Source of the DNA: JBKDZR01 sp047971485
GTDB lineage: Bacteria; Pseudomonadota; Alphaproteobacteria; Rhodobacterales; Rhodobacteraceae
DNA length: 19,347 nt
Assembly: GCA_047971485.1 (NCBI GenBank)
Contig: JBKDZR010000034.1
Span: forward strand, 1-19,347
Reading direction: 5' to 3'
The translations under genes were made by a program, and so were the position numbers. Within the stretch, counting starts at the first letter, position 1, and each line of letters starts with the position of its first letter. Under the pieces are notes generated by a model, which worked only from the letters and a program-made list of their open reading frames with translations, did no database searches and was not told the origin of the DNA. Below, piece after piece: positions 1 to 6,214 of this stretch.

Positions 1-42
1 TGCGCCCGGCTGCGGGCGACATCCACTGCGCCCGGACCCGTC

Positions 43-864
43 ATGATCACCCCCCCACCACAGCCCACCCGCAAAGCCCGTATCCGGGCCTTTGTGCGTG
101 AAACCTATGGGATCGGCGGCACGTTACGCCTGCACCGCGCGGCCCTGGGGCTGGATCTGCTGCGCGCACCGGTCAATGTCGTGCTGGCCCCGATCTATGT
201 CCTGACCCGCCTGGCCGCGCTGATCCTGCGGCTGGCCGGAATGCGGCGGGCCGCCGACTGGCTGGCGGCGCGGCAGGTCCTGCTGATCACCCGGGTTTCG
301 CAGGTCGTAGCCGAGCGGCTGATCGGCTTTCTCCGGGATCTGGAGGCCGAGGGACTGGCCCCGGCCACGCCCCCCCTGACCACCGCGCGCCTCGTGGCCG
401 ATTATGCCACCATACGCAACGCGGTGGCCGAAATCACCACCGCTCTGATTGTTCTGGGACTGGGGCTGGGGATGTTCCACGCGGCCACACCCGGGGTCAT
501 CTCGCTGATCTGGCCCGTGGCGGACATGCTGGCCCAGAACGCGGCGGTAGCCGGTTTTCCGCTGGGCGAACGCCTGGGCACCCTGTGGTACGGGATCTTC
601 CCCGCCCGCCTGTCCCTGACCGAGCTGGTAGCGACAGGGCTGACCCTGGCCGCCGGCGCCTCGATCGTCACCACATTCGCCGGGCTGATCGCCGACCCGC
701 TGCAAGTGCTGACAGGCACCCATCGCCGCCGGCTGATGCGGCTGCTGGCCCGGCTGGAGGCAACCGACAGCCGCGAGGAAGGCCTGGCCCGGGAACACCT
801 GGCCGCGCGCGCCGGCGACATGACGGACCTGGCGCTCAGCCTGTGGCGGATCCTGCGGGGATAA
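43..864 (+). CDS. Multi-pass membrane protein of unknown function
   Basis: A 273-residue open frame with good coding character. I do not recognise a characterised family with certainty; it resembles uncharacterised Rhodobacterales proteins of the DUF6635 kind (from memory, tentative). The N-terminus is basic. Residues about 42-67 form a hydrophobic segment, followed by an Arg-rich amphipathic stretch. Two further membrane segments lie at about 132-163 and 192-222. A charged helical C-terminus follows, with basic clusters (HRRRLMRLLARLE, about 227-239). There is no signal peptide and no visible catalytic motif. The ATG at 43 has no clear Shine-Dalgarno site, and the frame stays open to the window edge, so the true start may lie upstream and the entry may be 5' partial. 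A terminator-like hairpin follows about 40 bases after the stop. A structural or transport-related membrane role is possible but cannot be inferred. Confidence 0.7.
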   Translation: MITPPPQPTRKARIRAFVRETYGIGGTLRLHRAALGLDLLRAPVNVVLAPIYVLTRLAALILRLAGMRRAADWLAARQVLLITRVSQVVAERLIGFLRDLEAEGLAPATPPLTTARLVADYATIRNAVAEITTALIVLGLGLGMFHAATPGVISLIWPVADMLAQNAAVAGFPLGERLGTLWYGIFPARLSLTELVATGLTLAAGASIVTTFAGLIADPLQVLTGTHRRRLMRLLARLEATDSREEGLAREHLAARAGDMTDLALSLWRILRG

Positions 865-903
865 CCCCGCAAAGCCCCAAAGGCGGCCCGGCGCTGACCC
901 GTC

Positions 904-932
904 GCGCGCCCGGGCCCCGGGCTTGCGCTTTT
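904..932 (+). terminator. Rho-independent terminator-like hairpin after the first gene
   Basis: GCGC-GCCCGG (904-913) can pair with CCGGGC-(TT)-GCGC (917-928) around a three-base loop, and TTTT follows directly at 929-932. The core at 908-922 is a perfect 7+1+7 palindrome. It lies 40 bases after the stop of the membrane-protein gene and about 50 bases before the transglycosylase start, which would separate the two into different transcripts. The U tract is short, so efficiency is uncertain. Confidence 0.5.
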
Positions 933-982
933 CCCGGCATGCGCTACCCATTGCGGGACACACCGGATGCAAGGCGGACACG

Positions 983-2215
983 ATGATGACCCTGACCAGA
1001 CGCGCGATGACCCTGGGACTGGCCGGCACGGCCCTAGCGGCCTGTTCCGGTGCCCCCCACCTGTCGGCCCCGGCCCAAACGCCGATGCAGCCGGTGGCCA
1101 ACAGCGGCTATGACGCCTGGGTTGCCGGCTATCGGGGCCGGGCCCTGGCGCGCGGCATCCGCCCGGCCACGTTCGATGCGGCGTTTCGCGGCGCCGGCTA
1201 TCTTCCCGATGTCATTGCCCGGGATCGCAACCAGACGGAATTCAAACGCTCGCTTGAGGACTATCTGGCGCTGATCGCCAATGACGACCGGGTGGCCGAG
1301 GGCCGGGCCGCCTTTGCCCGCCATCGCAGCGCCCTGACCGCGATCGAGTCCCGTCATGGTGTAGATGCCAAGGTCGTCGCCGGCGTCTGGGGGGTGGAAA
1401 GCCGCTTTGGCACCCGGCGTGGCGATATCCCGGTGATCTCGGCGGTCTCGACCCTGGCCTATGACGGGCGGCGCGGGGCGTTCTTCGAAAGCCAGTTGGA
1501 CGCAGCGCTGAAGATCCTGCAAGAGGGCGACACAACGGCGGCGAAGATGCGCGGCAGCTGGGCCGGGGCCATGGGCCACACCCAGTTCATTCCCACGTCA
1601 TATCTGGCCTATGCGGTGGATTTCGATGGGGATGGACGCCGCGACATCTGGGATGAGGATCCCAGCGACGCCCTGGCCTCGACCGCAGCCTATCTGGCGC
1701 GCCATGGCTGGCAGCGCGGGCAACCTTGGGGGATCGAGGTCCGTCTGCCCGCCGGTTATTCCGGCCCGCTGGGGCGCGGCACCACCCGCAGCGTTGCGGC
1801 ACTGACGGCCGCCGGAGTGCGCGACATGGATGGGCAGGCGCTGCGCGATCACGGCTCGGCCTCGGTCATTGCCCCAGACGGGCGGAACGGGCCGGCCTTT
1901 GTGACCTTTCGCAATTTCACCGTGCTGACCCGGTATAACAACTCGGAGAACTATGTGATCGGGGTCGGGCATCTGGCTGACCGGATTGCCGGTGGCGGGC
2001 CCATCCGGGGCCGCTTTCCCCCCGACGCACAGGGCATGACCATGGCCGACCGGCAGGAACTGCAACGCCGCCTGACCGCTGTGGGGTTTGACACGGGCGG
2101 CAGCGACGGGGTGATCGGCCCGGCCAGCGAGGCGGCGATTTCCGCCTATCAGCGCAGTCGGGGAATGACGGTGACCGGCAAGGCCAGCCCGTCGCTGCTG
2201 GCCAGCCTGCGCTGA
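983..2215 (+). CDS. Lytic murein transglycosylase, MltB type, lipoprotein with C-terminal peptidoglycan-binding domain
   Basis: Cleaves the MurNAc-GlcNAc bond of peptidoglycan with formation of 1,6-anhydro-MurNAc; expected on the periplasmic side of a membrane. About 410 residues. The N-terminus has a lipoprotein signal with TRRAM (4-9) and lipobox LAAC, Cys21; the Arg pair leaves Tat export possible. The SLT_2/MltB domain covers about 40-330, with the probable catalytic Glu139 in GVWGVESRFG, followed by GSWAGAMGHTQFIP and DFDGDGRRDIW. A PG_binding_1 domain occupies about 348-410 (LQRRLTAVGF, GVIGPAS, ISAYQRSRGM). The start is set at ATG 983 because AAGGCGG (971-977) sits at the right distance; ATG 986 is equally possible. 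A longer open frame from TTG 923 would begin inside the preceding hairpin and place extra residues ahead of the signal peptide, so it was rejected. Confidence 0.93.
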   Translation: MMTLTRRAMTLGLAGTALAACSGAPHLSAPAQTPMQPVANSGYDAWVAGYRGRALARGIRPATFDAAFRGAGYLPDVIARDRNQTEFKRSLEDYLALIANDDRVAEGRAAFARHRSALTAIESRHGVDAKVVAGVWGVESRFGTRRGDIPVISAVSTLAYDGRRGAFFESQLDAALKILQEGDTTAAKMRGSWAGAMGHTQFIPTSYLAYAVDFDGDGRRDIWDEDPSDALASTAAYLARHGWQRGQPWGIEVRLPAGYSGPLGRGTTRSVAALTAAGVRDMDGQALRDHGSASVIAPDGRNGPAFVTFRNFTVLTRYNNSENYVIGVGHLADRIAGGGPIRGRFPPDAQGMTMADRQELQRRLTAVGFDTGGSDGVIGPASEAAISAYQRSRGMTVTGKASPSLLASLR

Positions 2216-2243
2216 GGGGCTGCCGCCTTCGCGGCATCGCCCC
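2216..2243. terminator. Hairpin between convergent transglycosylase and helicase genes
   Basis: GGGGC (2216-2220) and TGCCGC (2221-2226) pair with GCGGCA (2231-2236) and GCCCC (2239-2243), with loop CTTC and a two-base TC bulge. It starts at the first base after the transglycosylase stop and lies in the 67-base gap between two convergent genes, so it could serve both directions. There is no T tract on either side; factor-independent termination is therefore doubtful. Confidence 0.4.
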
Positions 2244-2282
2244 CAATCCAGCCCATGGGCCAGCCGGGCTTGGGCCGCGGGG

Positions 2283-4466
2283 TCAGTCGCCCCGCCGGCG
2301 CATCGGCGGCTTTGAGCCACCGCGCGGTCCACCCGGTCCTGCCGGCTTGCGGCCACCGAACTTGCCGCCACCGCCGGGCTTTCCCCCACCCGGTTTGCCG
2401 GCACGGGGTTTGCCTGCCCCCGGCTTGCCTGCCCCCGGCGGGGTAAAGCGCTTTGATGTATCGCGCGCATCGCTTGGGGCGGCAGGGCGGCGCTTGGGGC
2501 CGTCACCGGGCTTGGCGCCGGGTTTGGCCCACGGCTTGTCACCACCCTTGCCCCTGGGGGTGTCCTTGGGTTTGTCCCAACTCTTCTCGCGGGGCTTGTC
2601 CCAGCTTTTCTCACGCGGCTTGTCCCAGGATTTGCCCTTGGCCGATGCAGATTTCCCGGCCGGCGGGGCGGCCTTGCGCGGGCGCGGCGCGGGGGCCTGT
2701 GCAGGTGCCTCGGCCCGGGGATCCGGGGCTGATTCGGCAGCCGCTGGGGCAGGCTTTGCATAGGGGGCTTTTCCAGCCGGTTTGTCCTTGGGTCGCGCGG
2801 GACGATCTGGCCGTGCGGGGCGATCCGAACGATCGGCACGATCCGGGCGATCCCGGCGCAGGGGACGTCCCCCCGACCGCTGCGGCCCCAGATCCGGGGC
2901 CCCCTCTACCGCCCGGGCGGTGATGCCATCCTCCAGCACCCCATCGGCGCCCAGACCAGCCAGAAACCCGTCCACAACTGGTTCGCTCAGTTCGACGAAG
3001 GTCTCGGCGCCCTGCACGCGGATCGCGCCGATCGCGGTCTTGTCGAGGTTCCCTGCCCGGCACAGGAGTGGCAGCAACCAGCGCGCCTCGGCCCGTTCCT
3101 CGCGGCCGACCGACAGGGCCACCCAGCGGCTGGGGCCAAAGGCCTTGCGTTCCCGCGCCGGTGGCTTGGTGTCGGGCGGCAGCAGATCCTCGGGGGCCGA
3201 ACGCCCGGCGCGATAAAGGCGCAGATAGGCGGCAGCGATAGCCTCGGCGCCCCGGCGTTCCAGAAGGCGGGCAGCAAAAGCGGCCTCATCCTCGGCGACG
3301 GGTTCGTCCCAGGCTGGATCTTCCAGCAGGCGTTCCTCATCGCGGCGGCGGATTTCGTCACCCGAGGGGGCCTCAACCCAATCGGCGCTGATCTTGGCCC
3401 ATTTCAGCAGATTCTCGGCCTTGCGCCCCATGCGCGGCGGCACGATCAGCGCGGAAATCCCCTTGCGCCCGGCCCGCCCGGTCCGACCCGAGCGATGCAA
3501 CAGGCTTTCGGTATTGCCGGGCAGATCGGCATGGATCACCAGATCCAGCTTGGGCAGGTCAATGCCGCGCGCCGCCACATCGGTGGCCACGCACACCCTG
3601 GCCCGCCCGTCGCGCATGGCTTGCAGGGCATGGGTGCGCTCGGATTGGCTAAGCTCACCGGACAGGCTGACCACGGCGAACCCGCGATTGGCCAGACGGG
3701 CCGCCAGATGGTTCACCGCCGCGCGGGTATTGGCAAAGACGATGGCATTCTGTGCATCGTGAAAGCGCAGGAGATTGAAGATTGCATGTTCGCTGTCTTG
3801 CGCCGCCACGCGCACCGCCTGATAGGCGATATCGGCATGCTGGCTGGTTTCGCTGCGGGTGGTGATGCGGCGGGCATCGCGCTGGTATTGCGCAGCCAAA
3901 CGAGCGATGGCCGGGGGCACGGTGGCGGAAAACAGCAGGGTGCGGCGATCCTCGGGCGCCGCACCCAGCATGAATTCCAGATCTTCGCGAAAGCCGAGAT
4001 CAAGCATCTCGTCGGCTTCATCCAGAACAACGGCACGCAGGCCGCTCATGTCCAGGGATTCGCGCTGGATATGGTCGCGCAGACGCCCCGGTGTCCCAAC
4101 GACGATATGGGCCCCGCCAGCCAGCGCCCGGGTCTCAGTGCGCATGTCCATGCCACCCACGCAGGACACCACCCGCGCCCCGGCCTGGGCATAGAGCCAC
4201 CCCAATTCGCGGCTGACCTGGAAGGCCAGTTCCCGGGTCGGCGCCACGACAAGGGCCAGGGGCGCGGCGGCCCGGTCAAAGCGGCCTTCCCCGTCCAGGA
4301 TCGTCGGGGCGATGGCCAGTCCGAAGCCCACCGTCTTGCCAGACCCCGTCTGCGCCGAGACCAGCAGATCGTGGGCCTCCAGACCCGCCTCGGTCACGGC
4401 CTGCTGAACGGCGGTCAGGGTGTCATAGCCGCGCTCGGACAGCGCTTGGGCCAGGGTGGGGATCAT
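2283..4466 (-). CDS. DEAD-box ATP-dependent RNA helicase with DbpA-type RNA-binding domain and basic repeat tail
   Basis: ATP-driven RNA unwinding, probably in ribosome assembly or cold adaptation; cytoplasmic. 727 residues from ATG 4466. All superfamily 2 motifs are present: AQTGSGKT (38-45), PTRELA (76-81), TPGR (125-128), DEAD (149-152), SAT (180-182), VATDVAARGID (293-303) and HRSGRTGR (324-331). A DbpA-type RNA-binding fold spans about 445-522. The last 200 residues (530-727) are disordered and rich in Lys, Arg, Pro and Gly, first as RPDR/RSDR units, then three KSWDKPRE copies (612-635), then GKPGAGKP-type repeats; the whole protein is longer than a simple DeaD/DbpA. The frame is open upstream to 4736, but those 90 residues look non-coding and MIPTLAQALSERGYDTLT begins the Q-motif region as expected. 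The Shine-Dalgarno for ATG 4466 is weak; ATG 4508 is the main alternative. Convergent with the transglycosylase. Confidence 0.95.
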   Translation of the reverse strand: MIPTLAQALSERGYDTLTAVQQAVTEAGLEAHDLLVSAQTGSGKTVGFGLAIAPTILDGEGRFDRAAAPLALVVAPTRELAFQVSRELGWLYAQAGARVVSCVGGMDMRTETRALAGGAHIVVGTPGRLRDHIQRESLDMSGLRAVVLDEADEMLDLGFREDLEFMLGAAPEDRRTLLFSATVPPAIARLAAQYQRDARRITTRSETSQHADIAYQAVRVAAQDSEHAIFNLLRFHDAQNAIVFANTRAAVNHLAARLANRGFAVVSLSGELSQSERTHALQAMRDGRARVCVATDVAARGIDLPKLDLVIHADLPGNTESLLHRSGRTGRAGRKGISALIVPPRMGRKAENLLKWAKISADWVEAPSGDEIRRRDEERLLEDPAWDEPVAEDEAAFAARLLERRGAEAIAAAYLRLYRAGRSAPEDLLPPDTKPPARERKAFGPSRWVALSVGREERAEARWLLPLLCRAGNLDKTAIGAIRVQGAETFVELSEPVVDGFLAGLGADGVLEDGITARAVEGAPDLGPQRSGGRPLRRDRPDRADRSDRPARPDRPARPKDKPAGKAPYAKPAPAAAESAPDPRAEAPAQAPAPRPRKAAPPAGKSASAKGKSWDKPREKSWDKPREKSWDKPKDTPRGKGGDKPWAKPGAKPGDGPKRRPAAPSDARDTSKRFTPPGAGKPGAGKPRAGKPGGGKPGGGGKFGGRKPAGPGGPRGGSKPPMRRRGD
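2562..2633 (-). repeat. Three tandem 24-base coding repeats in the helicase tail
   Basis: Three adjacent 24-base units encode KSWDKPRE, KSWDKPRE and KSWDKPKD (helicase residues 612-635). The DNA copies are near-identical on the plus strand (units around cttgtcccag with differences such as ttctcgcgggg against ttctcacgcgg). They sit inside a wider low-complexity, Lys/Pro/Gly-rich region, and copy number may vary between strains. Confidence 0.85.
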
Positions 4467-4965
4467 GGCGGGGGTTCCATCCGTTGCATCGCAGGTCGGC
4501 CGGGCCATCCAGCACCCTGCGCGATCCGTGTCTGTAACGAGACCGGGCGGGGAAGTATATGGCGAAATGCGCATTCTGCCCCGGTTATGCCGACCGCTTT
4601 GGGGCGGATCTCGCCGTCCCGTTCCCCAGGACCGGTTTAAGGCCTTTCTGCCCTGATCCAACAGAGCCAGCCGCGCCAGCGCCGGACCGGGGGCTGGCGC
4701 ACCTGACCTATGATCAGCGCGTTTTATGGTGGCCATGGTAGCGCGACCTTTAAGCGTTGCGTGGCGTTGCCTTTAGCAATAGCGCAAGACCGGTGGGCCG
4801 GTCGGGCGCTGGCGCGGCGCCCGTTCCGGGCTTGATTCCGCGCCAAGGGGATCAACCCCAGCCTTGTCCGCAAACCAGTCCTGGCCCAGCACCCCATCGG
4901 GGCAACACTCTGGCCTTCGCCCTCAAAATGGAGAAAAGTAACCAAGTCCCCCAGCCGGAGTTCCC
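4467..4965. other. 499-base gap between divergent helicase and amidotransferase genes
   Basis: No convincing gene, tRNA or repeat array was seen. Short open frames here (for example 4559-4741 plus and 4724-4945 minus) lack family resemblance and ribosome sites. The stretch must carry the promoters of the two divergent genes. A small direct repeat GCGTTGCGTG/GCGTTGCCTT occurs at about 4756-4775. CGGAG at 4956-4960 is the ribosome binding site of the amidotransferase gene. Confidence 0.6.
4554..4559 (-). promoter_or_regulatory. Possible -10 element of the helicase gene
   Basis: On the minus strand this reads TATACT, five of six bases of the sigma-70 -10 consensus, in otherwise GC-rich DNA about 90 bases upstream of the helicase ATG. 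No good -35 hexamer is visible at 16-18 bases, so the call rests on the -10 alone. Confidence 0.25.
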
Positions 4966-5679
4966 ATGAAAATCCTCACCTTCCAGCATCTCGATGTCGA
5001 GCATAGCGGCCGGTTCGGCGAATTCTGGCGCGCCGCCGGGCATCGCGAACATGTCGTAGAACTGGACGCCGGCGAACCGATCCCCCCGCTGGAAGACCAT
5101 GACATCCTGGCTGTGATGGGCGGACCGATGGATGTATGGCAAGAGGATCTGCACCCTTGGCTGGCCCCGGAGAAAGCCGCAATCCGCCGCTGGGTGCGTG
5201 ATCTCGGGCGGCCCTATCTGGGCATCTGCCTGGGCCATCAGCTGCTGGCCGAGGCGATGGGTGGCAAGACCGGCCTGATGGCGGCACCAGAGGTGGGCCT
5301 GGCCCAGGTGCACCTGACCCCAGCCGGTCTGGCCGATCCCACCCTCGCCGGCCTGCCCCCTACGATCGACACCCTGCAATGGCACGGGGCCGAGGTCGCC
5401 CGCCTGCCCGAGGGCACCGCAATCCTGGCCTCAAATGCCGCCTGCCAAACCCAGGCCATCCGGGTCGGGCCACGCGCCTACGGCTTTCAGTTCCATGTGG
5501 AGATCACCGAACAGACAGTCGCCGACTGGCGCGGCATCCCCGAATACCGCGCCAGCCTGGAACAGGCCCTTGGCCCGGAAAAGGCCGCACGCCTGGGGCA
5601 AGATCTTGCCCCGCACCTGCCCGCCTTCCGCGACATGGCCCGGCAGCTTAACGACAACTTCCTGACCGGCATCAGATAA
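4966..5679 (+). CDS. Class I glutamine amidotransferase-like protein
   Basis: 237 residues with a complete class I (triad) glutaminase fold, similar to stand-alone GMP-synthase-like amidotransferase proteins. The nucleophile elbow is GICLGHQ with Cys88; the other triad residues are His177 and Glu179 in FQFHVEI. An oxyanion-type GGP motif lies at 52-54 (MGGPMDV). Such proteins hydrolyse glutamine or gamma-glutamyl compounds; some members act as gamma-glutamyl hydrolases, others have unknown acceptors. No synthase domain or obvious partner gene is adjacent, so the substrate is unknown. CGGAG at 4956-4960, five bases before the ATG, supports the start. The VOC gene follows after 50 bases on the same strand, so the two may be co-transcribed. 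Confidence 0.9.
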   Translation: MKILTFQHLDVEHSGRFGEFWRAAGHREHVVELDAGEPIPPLEDHDILAVMGGPMDVWQEDLHPWLAPEKAAIRRWVRDLGRPYLGICLGHQLLAEAMGGKTGLMAAPEVGLAQVHLTPAGLADPTLAGLPPTIDTLQWHGAEVARLPEGTAILASNAACQTQAIRVGPRAYGFQFHVEITEQTVADWRGIPEYRASLEQALGPEKAARLGQDLAPHLPAFRDMARQLNDNFLTGIR

Positions 5680-5729
5680 CGGGCAAGTCCCTATCCACGC
5701 CCCTTCCCTTCCACCCTTGAGGCTTCATC

Positions 5730-6125
5730 ATAAAACTGCGCTATACGATCCTCTTCGTTGATAATGTCGCCAGCGCGCTGGATTTCTACGAACGCGCCTT
5801 TGGCCTGACACGCGCCTTCCTGCATGAGGGCGGCGATTACGGGGAATTGTCCACAGGCGAGACCAAACTGGCCTTTTCCGCGACCGCGCTGATGACCCAG
5901 CTTGGCAAGACCCCCGGCAAACCCGACCCAAAGGTGCCGGTATTCGAGATCGCCTTGGAAACCGATGATGTGCGCGCCGCGTTTAACCGGGCCATAGCCG
6001 CCGGGGCAACGCCGGTGCAGCGACCCCGCGATGAACCCTGGGGCCAGACCACATCCTATGTCAGCGATCCCAATGGCTATCTGATCGAGATCTGTTCCCC
6101 CGTTCAAAAGCCAGACACGGACTGA
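5730..6125 (+). CDS. VOC (glyoxalase/bleomycin-resistance fold) protein with apparent ATA start
   Basis: 131 residues of a single VOC domain with two beta-alpha-beta-beta-beta modules: KLRYTILFVDNVASALDFYE at the N-terminus, and DPNGYLIEIC at about 113-122, the usual end of the second module. Substrate unknown; relatives include glyoxalase-like and dioxygenase-like metal proteins. The reading frame is clearly coding from about 5733, but no ATG, GTG or TTG precedes it: after the in-frame TGA at 5718 the codons read GGC TTC ATC ATA AAA CTG CGC. GAGG (5719-5722) is seven bases before ATA 5730, exactly where relatives begin MKLRYT. The first usable ordinary start is TTG 5847, which would delete the first 39 residues and break the fold. 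Either ATA (or ATC 5727, CTG 5736) is used, a mutation has silenced the gene, or the base is a sequencing error. Confidence 0.8.
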   Translation: MKLRYTILFVDNVASALDFYERAFGLTRAFLHEGGDYGELSTGETKLAFSATALMTQLGKTPGKPDPKVPVFEIALETDDVRAAFNRAIAAGATPVQRPRDEPWGQTTSYVSDPNGYLIEICSPVQKPDTD

Positions 6126-6214
6126 GCCACCCCTTCCACAAGGGCCCCGGCTAGACGCCCCCGCGCCACTGTCCTATGACGCCAGCAGCACCATCCAAGC
6201 CCGAAGGAACCCAC

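Noticed and set aside
124..1101. 325-residue minus-strand open frame over the first gene
   Set aside because: Gln/Gly/Arg-rich shadow frame; the plus-strand protein has membrane segments and normal composition.
1598..2839. 413-residue minus-strand open frame across the transglycosylase and the helicase tail
   Set aside because: Runs through two real genes in another frame; Pro/Arg-rich low-complexity translation with no start signal.
3495..4640. 381-residue plus-strand open frame antisense to the helicase
   Set aside because: All helicase motifs are on the minus strand; the antisense product resembles nothing known.
4467..4965. A tRNA or small RNA gene in the 499-base gap
   Set aside because: No GTTC-type T arm or cloverleaf could be found, and no strong terminator-like hairpin with a T tract.
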